Source: Pullilachnospira sp963929535
GTDB taxonomy: Bacteria > Bacillota > Clostridia > Lachnospirales > Lachnospiraceae
NCBI GenBank assembly: GCA_963929535.1
Contig: CAWVIZ010000016.1
Span: forward strand, 278,743 to 342,742
Reading direction: 5' to 3'
Length of the DNA stretch: 64,000 nucleotides
How positions within the stretch are numbered: position 1 is the first letter of the stretch; each line of letters begins with the position of its first letter. The notes beneath the pieces are model-generated. The model did no database searches. It saw nothing but the letters and a program-made list of their open reading frames with translations, and was not told the origin of the DNA. Positions 33,951 to 43,604 of the stretch are shown one piece after another. Position numbers and translations under genes: made by a program.

Positions 33951-36900
33951 CTACTCCTCTGTGGTCAGGACAATCTCCTCTTCCGGCTGGTCTTCCTCTT
34001 CTACAGGAATCTCCTCCAGCAGAATATCATTCTCCTCCACATCCTGAACAGGCTCATCCGGCTCCTGGGCTTTCAGTTCCTCATGGAAGTCCTCCTCCTT
34101 GTCGGGAATCATTCCATCAGTGGAAAGCCTTACATTCCGATACTGCTTCATGCCGGTTCCGGCAGGAATCAGTTTACCGATGATCACGTTTTCCTTCAGT
34201 CCGATCAGGTGGTCTACCTTACCCTTGATGGCGGCCTCCGTCAATACCTTTGTGGTCTCCTGGAAGGATGCTGCAGACAGGAAGGAATCTGTGGCCAGGG
34301 ATGCCTTGGTGATACCCAGCATCACCTGCTTGCCCTCTGCAGGCTCTTTACCTTCAGCAGCAAGCTGCTCGTTCACTTCCTCATAATCCAGTACATCCAC
34401 CAGTGTTCCCGGCAGGAAGTTACTGTCACCGTTGTTCTCCACACGGATCTTCTTCAGCATCTGGCGCACGATAACCTCGATATGCTTATCGTTGATCTCC
34501 ACACCCTGAAGGCGGTATACTCTCTGTACCTCCCGCAGCATATAATCCTGAACGGCGCGCACACCCTTGATCTTCAGAATATCATGGGGGTTCACAGAAC
34601 CTTCGGTCAATTCATCTCCGGCCTCCAGAACCTGTCCGTCCTGAACCTTGATCCTGGAACCATAAGGAATCAGATACGTCTTGGAATCTCCGGAATCTCC
34701 GTCAGTAACCACGATCTCACGTTTCTTCTTGGTATCCTTGATGGCAACCGTTCCCTTGATCTCTGTAATGATCGCAAGTCCCTTGGGTTTTCTGGCCTCA
34801 AACAGCTCCTCCACACGGGGAAGACCCTGTGTGATATCACCTCCGGCCACACCTCCGGTATGGAAGGTACGCATGGTAAGCTGAGTACCCGGTTCTCCGA
34901 TGGACTGAGCTGCGATAATACCCACAGACTCACCCACCTGCACCGGCTCTCCGGTAGCCATGTTGGCGCCGTAGCACTTGGCGCAGACACCAATCTTGCA
35001 CCGGCAGCTTAAGATGGTACGGATCTTGATCTTCTTAAAGGGCTCTCCGTTCTCGTCCACACCTTCACTCATGATCCTTGCCGCACGCTTGGGCGTGATC
35101 ATGTGATTTGCCTTAACGATCACATTTCCCTCTTTATCCTTAATGGTCTCGCAGGAGAAACGTCCTGTGATACGCTCCTGCAGACTTTCGATTTCTTCCT
35201 TTCCATCGGCAAATTCCATCACATACATGCCGGGGATCTCATCTTTTCCTTCACAGCAGTCCACTTCCCGGACGATCAGGTCCTGAGAAACGTCTACCAG
35301 ACGTCTGGTCAGGTATCCGGAATCGGCGGTACGCAGAGCCGTATCGGAAAGACCTTTACGGGCTCCATGAGCAGACATGAAGTATTCCAGTACGTCCAGA
35401 CCTTCACGGAAGTTGGACTTGATGGGAAGCTCGATGGTATGTCCGGTGGTATCTGCCATCAGACCACGCATACCGGCAAGCTGTTTGATCTGCTTATCAG
35501 AACCACGGGCTCCGGAATCGGCCATCATAAAGATGTTGTTGTAAGCATCCAGTCCGTCCAGCAGCGCCTTGGTCAGTGCGTCATCCGTCTGCTTCCAGGT
35601 TTCCACCACCTCTTTGTAACGCTCTTCCTCCGTGATCAGACCACGTTTAAAGTTTCTGGTGATCCTGTCCACCGTATCCTGGGCCTTCTGGATCATCTCC
35701 GGTTTCTCAGGCGGCACGGTCATATCGGAAATGGATACCGTCATGGCCGCTCTTGTGGAGTATTTATATCCCATGGATTTGATATCATCCAGAACCTCAG
35801 CGGTGGTGGTTGCTCCATGGGTATTGATAACCTTTTCCAGGATCTTCTTCAGCTGTTTCTTTCCAACGTGGAAATCCACTTCCAGCGCCAGCTCATTTCC
35901 CTCCTGGGATCTGTCCACAAATCCCAGATCCTGGGGCAGGATCTCATTGAACAGGAAACGTCCCAGCGTAGACTCCACATTCTTGGTAAGCACTGTGCCG
36001 TCCGGCATGGTCTTGCTGCAGCGCACATGTACTCTGGTCTGCAGAGTAATATATCCGTTTTCATAAGCCAGAATCGCTTCATTCAGGTTCTTAAACCAGG
36101 ATCCCTCTCCTTTGCTTCCCGGACGTTCCTGGGTCAGATAGTAGATACCCAGCACCATATCCTGGGAAGGAACTGCCACCGGTCCTCCGTCGGAGGGCTT
36201 CAGCAGGTTATTGGGAGACAGCAGCAGGAACCGGCACTCCGCCTGCGCTTCCACGGACAGGGGGAGATGCACAGCCATCTGGTCTCCATCGAAGTCGGCG
36301 TTGAAAGCGGTACAAACCAGCGGATGCAGCTTGATCGCTTTACCTTCCACCAGAATGGGCTCAAATGCCTGGATACCCAGACGATGCAGGGTAGGCGCAC
36401 GGTTCAGCATTACAGGATGCTCCTTGATAACCTCCTCCAGCACGTCCCAGACCTCGGTCTGCAGTTTCTCCACCATTTTCTTGGCGTTCTTGATATTATG
36501 AGCGGTTCCGTTGGCCACCAGCTCCTTCATAACAAAGGGCTTAAACAGCTCAATAGCCATTTCCTTAGGCAGACCGCACTGATAGATCTTCAGCTCCGGT
36601 CCCACCACGATAACGGAACGGCCGGAATAATCCACACGTTTTCCCAGCAGATTCTGACGGAAACGGCCGGATTTTCCTTTCAGCATATCGGACAGAGACT
36701 TTAACGCACGGTTTCCGGGACCTGTTACAGGGCGTCCCCGGCGTCCGTTGTCGATCAGGGCATCCACTGCCTCCTGCAGCATACGCTTCTCATTGCGCAC
36801 GATAATATCAGGAGCTCCCAGCTCCAGCAGTCTCTTCAGACGATTATTTCTGTTGATGATTCTTCTGTACAGATCATTCAGGTCAGAGGTGGCAAAACGG

Positions 36901-37664
36901 CCTCCGTCCAGCTGCACCATAGGACGCAGATCCGGAGGAATCACCGGGATCACATCCATGATCATCCACTCCGGACGGTTGCCGGACTCACGGAACGCCT
37001 CAACAACCTCCAGGCGCTTGATGATCCGGGCACGTTTCTGTCCCGTGGAATCTTTCAGGCCGGCTTTCAGTTCCGCCGCTTCCTTCTCCAGGTCAATGGC
37101 CTCCAGAAGCTCCTTGATGGATTCAGCACCCATACCCACACGGAAATCATATCCGTACTGTTCTCTGGCATCCTGGTATTCCCGCTCCGTCAGCACCTGT
37201 TTTAACTGGAGGCCGCTGTTGGCCGGGTCCAGAACGATATAATTGGCAAAATACAGCACCTTCTCCAGGGTCCTGGGGGACAGATCCAGAATCAGTCCCA
37301 TCCGGGAAGGAATCCCCTTGAAGTACCAGATATGGGATACGGGAGCTGCCAGCTCAATGTGTCCCATACGCTCCCTGCGGACGCTGGACTTGGTAACTTC
37401 CACGCCGCATCGATCGCAGACAACGCCTTTGTAACGGATCTTTTTATATTTACCGCAATGACACTCCCAGTCCTTGCTGGGCCCGAAGATACGCTCGCAG
37501 AACAATCCGTCCTTTTCCGGCTTCAATGTTCTGTAGTTGATGGTTTCCGGTTTCTTCACCTCGCCCCGGGACCACTCCCGAATCTTCTCCGGAGAAGCCA
37601 GACCGATCTTGATCGCGTCAAATGTCATCGGTTGATATACTTCTTTATTGGTTGTTTCAGCCAT
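33951..37664 (-). CDS. rpoC: RNA polymerase beta' subunit
   Basis: 1237 residues. The N-terminal zinc site (CHCGKYKKIRYKGVVCDRCGVEV), the catalytic NADFDGDQMAVHLPLS, and the second zinc site (CRCKIGVCAKCYG) are present. The C-terminus ends in a long acidic tail (EENDILLEEIPVEEEDQPEEEIV). It forms the catalytic half of the polymerase with RpoB. The ATG follows AGAAAGGAGCAACCAA. It is 123 bp downstream of rpoB on the same transcript. Confidence 0.98.
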   Translation of the reverse strand: MAETTNKEVYQPMTFDAIKIGLASPEKIREWSRGEVKKPETINYRTLKPEKDGLFCERIFGPSKDWECHCGKYKKIRYKGVVCDRCGVEVTKSSVRRERMGHIELAAPVSHIWYFKGIPSRMGLILDLSPRTLEKVLYFANYIVLDPANSGLQLKQVLTEREYQDAREQYGYDFRVGMGAESIKELLEAIDLEKEAAELKAGLKDSTGQKRARIIKRLEVVEAFRESGNRPEWMIMDVIPVIPPDLRPMVQLDGGRFATSDLNDLYRRIINRNNRLKRLLELGAPDIIVRNEKRMLQEAVDALIDNGRRGRPVTGPGNRALKSLSDMLKGKSGRFRQNLLGKRVDYSGRSVIVVGPELKIYQCGLPKEMAIELFKPFVMKELVANGTAHNIKNAKKMVEKLQTEVWDVLEEVIKEHPVMLNRAPTLHRLGIQAFEPILVEGKAIKLHPLVCTAFNADFDGDQMAVHLPLSVEAQAECRFLLLSPNNLLKPSDGGPVAVPSQDMVLGIYYLTQERPGSKGEGSWFKNLNEAILAYENGYITLQTRVHVRCSKTMPDGTVLTKNVESTLGRFLFNEILPQDLGFVDRSQEGNELALEVDFHVGKKQLKKILEKVINTHGATTTAEVLDDIKSMGYKYSTRAAMTVSISDMTVPPEKPEMIQKAQDTVDRITRNFKRGLITEEERYKEVVETWKQTDDALTKALLDGLDAYNNIFMMADSGARGSDKQIKQLAGMRGLMADTTGHTIELPIKSNFREGLDVLEYFMSAHGARKGLSDTALRTADSGYLTRRLVDVSQDLIVREVDCCEGKDEIPGMYVMEFADGKEEIESLQERITGRFSCETIKDKEGNVIVKANHMITPKRAARIMSEGVDENGEPFKKIKIRTILSCRCKIGVCAKCYGANMATGEPVQVGESVGIIAAQSIGEPGTQLTMRTFHTGGVAGGDITQGLPRVEELFEARKPKGLAIITEIKGTVAIKDTKKKREIVVTDGDSGDSKTYLIPYGSRIKVQDGQVLEAGDELTEGSVNPHDILKIKGVRAVQDYMLREVQRVYRLQGVEINDKHIEVIVRQMLKKIRVENNGDSNFLPGTLVDVLDYEEVNEQLAAEGKEPAEGKQVMLGITKASLATDSFLSAASFQETTKVLTEAAIKGKVDHLIGLKENVIIGKLIPAGTGMKQYRNVRLSTDGMIPDKEEDFHEELKAQEPDEPVQDVEENDILLEEIPVEEEDQPEEEIVLTTEE

Positions 37665-37787
37665 TTGGTTGCTCCTTTCTCAGATTATCACCGCCGCCGG
37701 ATCTCCCTGCGGCTGCGTGTCAAGCCCGGTGCGCCGGGATCCTCCCTGATCTTCCGGCACACCATCTATGGAACAAAGCATTCTGCA

Positions 37788-40700
37788 TCAGATATCCAGC
37801 AGATCCTCTTCTCCTTCCGGCTCATCCATCACATCGTCTTCCACGTCCACCAGCTCTCCATCGTCAAATTCCTGCTTGCTGAAGCCGTATTCGCCATAGG
37901 ATTCATTGTCATCATCCCTGTAGCGGCGGTCTCCCTCAATAATGGAGCGCAGGCTGGTGTCGCCGTAGTCGATGTTCTCCATGATCTCCACCTCAGTATT
38001 GTCATCTTTCAGGACCTTCACATCCAGTCCCAGAGACTGCAGTTCCTTCAGCAGTACCTTAAAGGACTCCGGAATTCCCGGCTCAGGAATGTTGTCTCCC
38101 TTAATGATGGCCTCATAGGTCTTCACACGTCCGATCACATCATCGGATTTTACAGTCAGGATTTCCTGAAGTGTGTAGGATGCACCGTACGCCTCCAGAG
38201 CCCAAACCTCCATCTCTCCGAAACGCTGGCCTCCGAACTGGGCTTTTCCGCCCAGAGGCTGCTGCGTTACCAGGGAGTATGGGCCTGTGGAACGGGCATG
38301 GATCTTATCGTCAACCAAATGGTGCAGCTTCAGATAATGCATGTGTCCGATCGTTACCGGGCTGTCAAAATATTCTCCGGTACGGCCGTCACGCAGTCTC
38401 ACCTTACCGTCTCTGGAAATGGGCACTCCCTTCCAGAGAGCTCTGTGAGCCTTGTTCTCATCCAGATACTGCATAACCTCAGGAGCAAGGATATCCTCAT
38501 ATTTTTTACGGAATTCCTCAAAATCTTCTGTATTTACATAATCATTGGCCAGTTCCAGCGTATCCTGAATATCATTCTCGTTGGCGCCGTCAAATACAGG
38601 CGTGGCAATGTTGAATCCCAGCGCCTTGGCCGCCAGACTCAGATGGATCTCCAGCACCTGTCCGATGTTCATACGGGAAGGCACACCCAGCGGATTCAGC
38701 ACAATGTCCAGAGGACGGCCGTTGGGCAGGAAGGGCATATCCTCCACCGGAAGTACACGGGAAACAACACCCTTGTTTCCATGACGTCCGGCCATCTTGT
38801 CTCCCACGGAAATCTTTCTCTTCTGGGCAATATAAATACGTACTGCCTGATTCACTCCCGGAGACAGCTCATCCCCGTTCTCTCTGGTAAATACCTTGGC
38901 ATCCACAACGATACCATACTCACCGTGGGGAACCTTCAGGGAAGTATCCCTCACCTCTCTGGCCTTTTCACCGAAAATGGCCCGAAGCAGGCGTTCCTCA
39001 GCAGTCAGCTCTGTCTCTCCCTTGGGAGTAACCTTACCCACCAGGATGTCCCCGGCACGAACCTCCGCGCCGATACGGATGATTCCTCTCTCATCCAGAT
39101 CCTTCAGGGCATCATCACCTACGCCGGGAACGTCCTTGGTGATCTCCTCCGGTCCCAGCTTGGTATCTCTGGCTTCCGCCTCATATTCTTCGATATGGAT
39201 GGATGTATACACATCCTCCTGTACCAGACGCTCGCTCAGCAGAACCGCATCCTCGTAATTATATCCCTCCCAGGTCATGAATCCGATCAGCGGATTCTTA
39301 CCCAGAGCCAGTTCTCCATTGTAAGTGGAAGGACCATCTGCGATTACCTGTCCTTTTTCCACCCGCTCACCCTTATTCACGATGGGCTTCTGATTGTAGC
39401 AGTTGCTCTGGTTACTTCTCAGGAACTTGGTAAGATGGTATACATCCACAGTCCCCTGATCGTTCTTTACGGTGATCTCCTTGGATGTGGACTTGGTTAC
39501 CACACCGGAATTTTTCGCCACAATACAAACACCGGAGTCTACAGCCGTCTTGGCCTCCATACCGGTTCCCACCACAGGAGCCTCTGTGATCATCAGCGGA
39601 ACCGCCTGACGCTGCATGTTGGATCCCATCAGCGCACGGTTGGCATCATCATTCTGAAGGAAGGGGATCAGAGCCGTAGCCACAGAAAACACCATCTTCG
39701 GGGATACGTCCATGAAGTCAAACATCTGACGCTCATACTCCTGCGTCTCTTCTCTGTAACGTCCGGATACGTTCTTATGAACGAAATGGCCTTCCTGATC
39801 CAATGGCTCATTGGCCTGCGCCACATGGTAATTATCTTCCTCATCGGCAGTCATATATACCACCTCATCGGTTACCCTGGGGTTCTTGGGATCCGTCTTA
39901 TCAATCTTACGGTAAGGAGCCTCCACAAATCCGTACTCATTGATCCGGGCATAGGATGCCAGGGAGTTGATCAGACCAATGTTGGGTCCCTCAGGAGTCT
40001 CGATAGGGCACATTCTTCCATAGTGGGAGTAATGCACGTCACGCACTTCGAATCCGGCACGGTCTCTGGACAGACCTCCGGGACCCAGGGCAGACAGACG
40101 TCTCTTATGTGTAAGCTCACCCAGCGGGTTATTCTGATCCATAAACTGGGACAGCTGAGAGGAACCAAAGAATTCCTTTACAGCAGCAGTCACAGGCTTA
40201 ATGTTGATCAGAGACTGAGGAGAAATCCCCTCAGCGTCCTGAGTAGTCATTCTTTCGCGGACTACTCTTTCCAGTCTGGACATACCGATCCGGTACTGAT
40301 TCTGCAGAAGTTCGCCCACCGCACGGATCCGGCGGTTGCCCAGATGGTCGATATCGTCATCGTTGCCCAGACCGTACTCCAGATGGATATTATAGTTAAT
40401 GGAAGCAAAAATATCTTCCTCAGTAATGTGCTTGGGAATCAGGTCGTGTACATGGCGGCGGATAGCCTCCTTCAGCTCATCCTCGTCCTCATTCTCCTCC
40501 ATCAGGCGGGAAAGCACCGGGTAGTATACCAGTTCAGTGATCCCCAGATCTCTGGGATTGCAGTCAACAAAATTCCGCAGATCCACCATCATATTGGAAA
40601 GAACCTTGATATTTCTTTCCTCTGTCTGGATCATCACATAGGGAACAGCGGCGTTCTGGATCGCGTCCGCCATCTCCTTGGTCACCTCTGTACCGGCCTC

Positions 40701-41624
40701 TGCCAGGATCTCTCCTGTGGTTGTGTCCACCACATCCTCCGCCAGGATGTGTCCCGCAATACGGTTGCGCAGAAGCAGCTTTTTATTAAACTTATAACGG
40801 CCCACCTTTGCCAGATCATATCTCTTGGGGTCAAAGAACATGCTGTTGATCAGGCTTCTGGCGCTCTCCACTGCCAGCGGCTCACCGGGACGGATCTTCT
40901 TGTACAGTTCCAGAAGTCCTTCCTCATAGCTGGTAGCCGTATCCTTGGTAAAGCTGGCCTCGATCTTCGGCTCATCACCGAACAGATCGATAATCTCCGC
41001 ATTGGTTCCCCGTCCCAGGGCACGGATCAGAACAGTGATGGGCACCTTCCTGGTCCGGTCCACACGGACGTAAAACACATCATTGGAGTCCGTCTCATAT
41101 TCCAGCCAGGCTCCGCGGTTGGGGATAACGGTAGAGGAAAACAGTCTTTTTCCTACTTTATCATGAGCGATGGCATAGTAGATACCGGGGGAACGCACCA
41201 GCTGGCTGACGATAACACGCTCAGCACCGTTGATTACAAAGGTGCCTGTTTCCGTCATCAGCGGCAGATCACCCATGAAAATCTCATGCTCCTTGATCTC
41301 ATCGTTCTCCTTATTATACAGTCTCACCTTGACTTTCAGCGGAGCCGCGTAAGTGGCATCTCTCTCCTTGCACTCCTCGATGGAATACTTCACATCGTCT
41401 TCGCACAGAGTAAAATCCACAAATTCCAGGCTCAACTTTCCACTGTAGTCCATGATGGGAGAGATATCCTCAAATACTTCCTTCAGGCCTTCCTCAAGGA
41501 ACCAGTTGTAGGAATCCTTCTGAACTTCGATCAAGTTGGGCATCTCCAAAACTTCTTTTTGTCTCTGGTAACTCATCCGCATACTTTTTCCAGATGTAAT
41601 AGGACGTATTCTGTTTTTTTCCAT
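37788..41624 (-). CDS. rpoB: RNA polymerase beta subunit
   Basis: 1278 residues from MEKNRIRPITSGKSMRMSYQRQKEVLEMP. The rifampicin region (FFGSSQLSQFMDQNNPLGELTHKRRLSALGPGG) is wild-type, and the KPARLFQ-equivalent and GGKAQFGGQRFGEMEVWALEAYGA blocks are intact; it ends in an acidic tail typical of Clostridia. AAGGGGTGAAACGGTCT precedes the ATG; a start 14 codons upstream is in frame but not conserved. It has its own promoter at 41794-41822. Confidence 0.98.
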   Translation of the reverse strand: MEKNRIRPITSGKSMRMSYQRQKEVLEMPNLIEVQKDSYNWFLEEGLKEVFEDISPIMDYSGKLSLEFVDFTLCEDDVKYSIEECKERDATYAAPLKVKVRLYNKENDEIKEHEIFMGDLPLMTETGTFVINGAERVIVSQLVRSPGIYYAIAHDKVGKRLFSSTVIPNRGAWLEYETDSNDVFYVRVDRTRKVPITVLIRALGRGTNAEIIDLFGDEPKIEASFTKDTATSYEEGLLELYKKIRPGEPLAVESARSLINSMFFDPKRYDLAKVGRYKFNKKLLLRNRIAGHILAEDVVDTTTGEILAEAGTEVTKEMADAIQNAAVPYVMIQTEERNIKVLSNMMVDLRNFVDCNPRDLGITELVYYPVLSRLMEENEDEDELKEAIRRHVHDLIPKHITEEDIFASINYNIHLEYGLGNDDDIDHLGNRRIRAVGELLQNQYRIGMSRLERVVRERMTTQDAEGISPQSLINIKPVTAAVKEFFGSSQLSQFMDQNNPLGELTHKRRLSALGPGGLSRDRAGFEVRDVHYSHYGRMCPIETPEGPNIGLINSLASYARINEYGFVEAPYRKIDKTDPKNPRVTDEVVYMTADEEDNYHVAQANEPLDQEGHFVHKNVSGRYREETQEYERQMFDFMDVSPKMVFSVATALIPFLQNDDANRALMGSNMQRQAVPLMITEAPVVGTGMEAKTAVDSGVCIVAKNSGVVTKSTSKEITVKNDQGTVDVYHLTKFLRSNQSNCYNQKPIVNKGERVEKGQVIADGPSTYNGELALGKNPLIGFMTWEGYNYEDAVLLSERLVQEDVYTSIHIEEYEAEARDTKLGPEEITKDVPGVGDDALKDLDERGIIRIGAEVRAGDILVGKVTPKGETELTAEERLLRAIFGEKAREVRDTSLKVPHGEYGIVVDAKVFTRENGDELSPGVNQAVRIYIAQKRKISVGDKMAGRHGNKGVVSRVLPVEDMPFLPNGRPLDIVLNPLGVPSRMNIGQVLEIHLSLAAKALGFNIATPVFDGANENDIQDTLELANDYVNTEDFEEFRKKYEDILAPEVMQYLDENKAHRALWKGVPISRDGKVRLRDGRTGEYFDSPVTIGHMHYLKLHHLVDDKIHARSTGPYSLVTQQPLGGKAQFGGQRFGEMEVWALEAYGASYTLQEILTVKSDDVIGRVKTYEAIIKGDNIPEPGIPESFKVLLKELQSLGLDVKVLKDDNTEVEIMENIDYGDTSLRSIIEGDRRYRDDDNESYGEYGFSKQEFDDGELVDVEDDVMDEPEGEEDLLDI

Positions 41625-41793
41625 AGACCGTTTCACCCCTTGTGTATAATTTATTCCCGCAGACAATCAACATACGGACATGCCTGCATGTCCGTTCTGC
41701 AACTGCCGCGGGGGTCTTTGACTACCGCTCATGCCTATTCAAGTCGATCATTTTACGTTACTAGGCATATCTTGCCATAATAGTGCATTTTCT

Positions 41794-41822
41794 ACATTAC
41801 CATGATTTGTCAAGTATGTCAA
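41794..41822 (-). promoter_or_regulatory. rpoBC promoter
   Basis: TTGACA (41822-41817), 17 bases, TAATGT (41799-41794) on the minus strand. A second TTGACA nine bases downstream has no matching -10 box. Confidence 0.6.
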
Positions 41823-41849
41823 TAAGAAATTTTATTTTTTTCAACAGTT

Positions 41850-41993
41850 CCGCCATAGGAAGTTACTATTCACAGCCGTTTCATACTTGACAGCAGACGC
41901 GTTGTGTCTGCACAAAAGCATCTGCTGTCAGGTATGAAACAGGATGGGAAAGGTTACTTGCGTCAGACTGTTTTATCTCTTTCCTATGGGCGG
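41850..41993. repeat. 144-bp nested palindrome upstream of the rpoB promoter
   Basis: The outer arms CCGCCATAGGAA (41850-41861) and TTCCTATGGGCGG (41981-41993) pair with one bulge. The inner arms at 41878-41897 and 41921-41940 (GTTTCATAC.TGACAGCAGA and complement) pair over 20 bp with one G-T step around a 23-base loop. No flanking duplication was found. It could be a mobile-element relic or a structured RNA on read-through transcripts. Confidence 0.7.
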
Positions 41994-42078
41994 TATGTCC
42001 GTCAGGCCTCAGACGGCAGCTGCACACGCAGCGGACGGACGGCCCTGCCGGCTTCTATCCCCGGGACCCGGGAATAGA

Positions 42079-42110
42079 AAATCCCCCGCGGTTGTCTTGC
42101 GGGGGATTTC
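42079..42110 (-). terminator. rplJL terminator
   Basis: AATCCCCCGC pairs with GCGGGGGATT, with a TTTTC tail on the minus strand, about 85 bases past rplL. Confidence 0.85.
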
Positions 42111-42193
42111 TCCACTTGGCTTATACAATTCTGTATGGCAGTTCAGGATAGCCAAACCTTCTGCTCTTCCTGAACGGAACGGCTGCTCTTCAA

Positions 42194-42568
42194 TTACTTC
42201 AGAGTAACCTTTGCTCCTTCAGCCTCCAGTTTAGTCTTCAGCTCCTCAGCCTCAGCCTTGGATACAGCCTCCTTCAGAACCTTCGGAGCGCCGTCTACAA
42301 CAGCCTTAGCCTCTTTCAGTCCCAGACCAGTTGCCTCACGAACAACCTTGATAACCTTAACCTTGTTCGGTCCAACCTCTGTCAGCTCTACATCGAACTC
42401 GTCCTTCTCCTCAGCGGCCTCAGCTGCTCCGCCTGCTGCTGCTACAACAACACCTGCTGCTGCAGATACGCCAAACTCCTCCTCGCAAGCCTTTACCAGC
42501 TCGTTCAGCTCTAATACAGATAACTCTTTGATAGCTTCGATAAATTCAGCTGTAGTTAACTTTGCCAT
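42194..42568 (-). CDS. rplL: 50S ribosomal protein L7/L12
   Basis: 124 residues: N-terminal dimerisation part (MAKLTTAEFIEAIKELSVLELNELVKACEEEFG), Ala/Gly-rich hinge, and the C-terminal factor-binding domain (KVIKVVREATGLGLKEAKAVVDGAPKVLKE). It forms the stalk that recruits translation GTPases. It is 86 bases behind rplJ. The ATG follows TTGGAGGTAAAGAAGA. Confidence 0.98.
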   Translation of the reverse strand: MAKLTTAEFIEAIKELSVLELNELVKACEEEFGVSAAAGVVVAAAGGAAEAAEEKDEFDVELTEVGPNKVKVIKVVREATGLGLKEAKAVVDGAPKVLKEAVSKAEAEELKTKLEAEGAKVTLK

Positions 42569-42654
42569 TCTTCTTTACCTCCAATTAATAATTGTATTTT
42601 TCTTATGCAGCTATGCTGCTTCCGGGGAATCCGTCATCAGGATCCCATACTGTC

Positions 42655-43143
42655 TTACGCCTCTTTTGCCTCCGCGATCTGGCTGATAACGCGGGCAAAA
42701 TTTGCGATGGGAGACTGGATGCTTCCAAGCAGTTTTCCAAGAAGTTCCTCTCTGGAAGGTACTTCGGAAAGAGCCTTGATTCCAGCCTGGTCATAGTAGC
42801 CGCCTTCAACAACACCGGCGATCAGCTCCAGCTTGGGAGCGGTCTTGGCGAACTTTGCCAGAAGTCTTGCAGGAGCTGTTGCATCGTCCTTGGAAATCGC
42901 CAGAGCATTGGTTCCTTCCAGATGCTTGCACAGTTCTTCACAGGGTGTTCCCTTAAATGCAAAATTCATCATGGTGTTCTTGTATACTTTGTATACAACA
43001 CCGGCTTCTCTTAATTCCTTACGCAGCTGTGTATCCTGAGCAACAGTAAGTCCGCTGTAGTTTACCAGCACAACACCTGCCGCACCATCGATACTCTGAG
43101 CAATCTCTTCTACGATCGGTTTCTTGAGTTCTACTTTTGCCAT
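42655..43143 (-). CDS. rplJ: 50S ribosomal protein L10
   Basis: 162 residues: KKPIVEEIAQSIDGAAGVVLVNYSGLTVAQDTQLRKELREAGVVYKVYKNTM. It anchors L7/L12 to the ribosome. The start follows AAGGAGGTGCACCATTC. The L10 leader ahead allows feedback repression by the L10(L12)4 complex. Confidence 0.98.
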   Translation of the reverse strand: MAKVELKKPIVEEIAQSIDGAAGVVLVNYSGLTVAQDTQLRKELREAGVVYKVYKNTMMNFAFKGTPCEELCKHLEGTNALAISKDDATAPARLLAKFAKTAPKLELIAGVVEGGYYDQAGIKALSEVPSREELLGKLLGSIQSPIANFARVISQIAEAKEA

Positions 43144-43186
43144 GAATGGTGCACCTCCTTATAGATTAGTAGTGTACCGCCAAATA

Positions 43187-43311
43187 TGAAAAAAACCTCT
43201 CTGCAAAAGACAGAGAGGAACTTGATCTATTCGTCAAGAATGTATTTTCCTCGGCAGGCGTACAAGCCTTATGCCTTACGGCACCTGCTGTCTTCGGCGT
43301 GATACTTGCTT
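43187..43311 (-). ncRNA. L10 leader with attenuator terminator
   Basis: The minus-strand leader has the L10-binding core GACAGCAGGTGCCGTAAGGC followed by a CCTGCCGAGGA block, the known L10 leader consensus. Next comes a terminator, CCTCTCTG-tcttttg-CAGAGAGG plus T7. Binding of L10 should favour termination and lower rplJL expression. The leader starts at the promoter's expected first base. Confidence 0.9.
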
Positions 43312-43340
43312 ATCATAGCATTCCTTTCAAAGCTTGTCAA
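43312..43340 (-). promoter_or_regulatory. rplJL promoter
   Basis: TTGACA (43340-43335), 17 bases, TATGAT (43317-43312) on the minus strand. Confidence 0.88.
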
Positions 43341-43604
43341 TATGTTTTTTCATTTTTTTTGCAGTACGCCTGCCGGATTACGATGCATGCGTCGAAACCA
43401 AATACAGGATATCACAGGCAAACCCCGGCAGCGCTCCGGCGGGCGCAGGAAGCCGGAAGGCTGCGCGGTTACCTGACCGGGCAGGGGAAGCTGCTTTCCC
43501 TGTCCGGTCGCCGCGATGCAAATACAGCTCCCAGCAGAGCCGTTCCCTGTACCCGCCCGGCCAATGGCTGTTCATGCAGGCATGACGGCGGCCTGCCTGG
43601 CTTA
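43341..43604. other. spacer between the rplJ promoter and the group II intron
   Basis: About 260 bp, GC-rich. GGAAGCCGGAAGGCTGCGCGG then TTACC near 43448 resembles a decayed MITE right end. No gene was found. Confidence 0.4.

Larger units (their letters stand above)
41625..42193. other. rplL-rpoB intergenic region
   Basis: 570 bp. From right to left: the rplL terminator, about 90 bp of unremarkable sequence, a 144-bp nested palindrome, an AT-rich stretch with the rpoB promoter and a 170-base leader. No small gene was seen. Confidence 0.6.

Noticed and set aside
37332..41780. An open frame of 1482 codons on the plus strand opposite rpoB
   Set aside because: It mirrors rpoB along its whole length, has no ribosome site and shows no recognisable domain. 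It arises from the codon bias of the sense gene.
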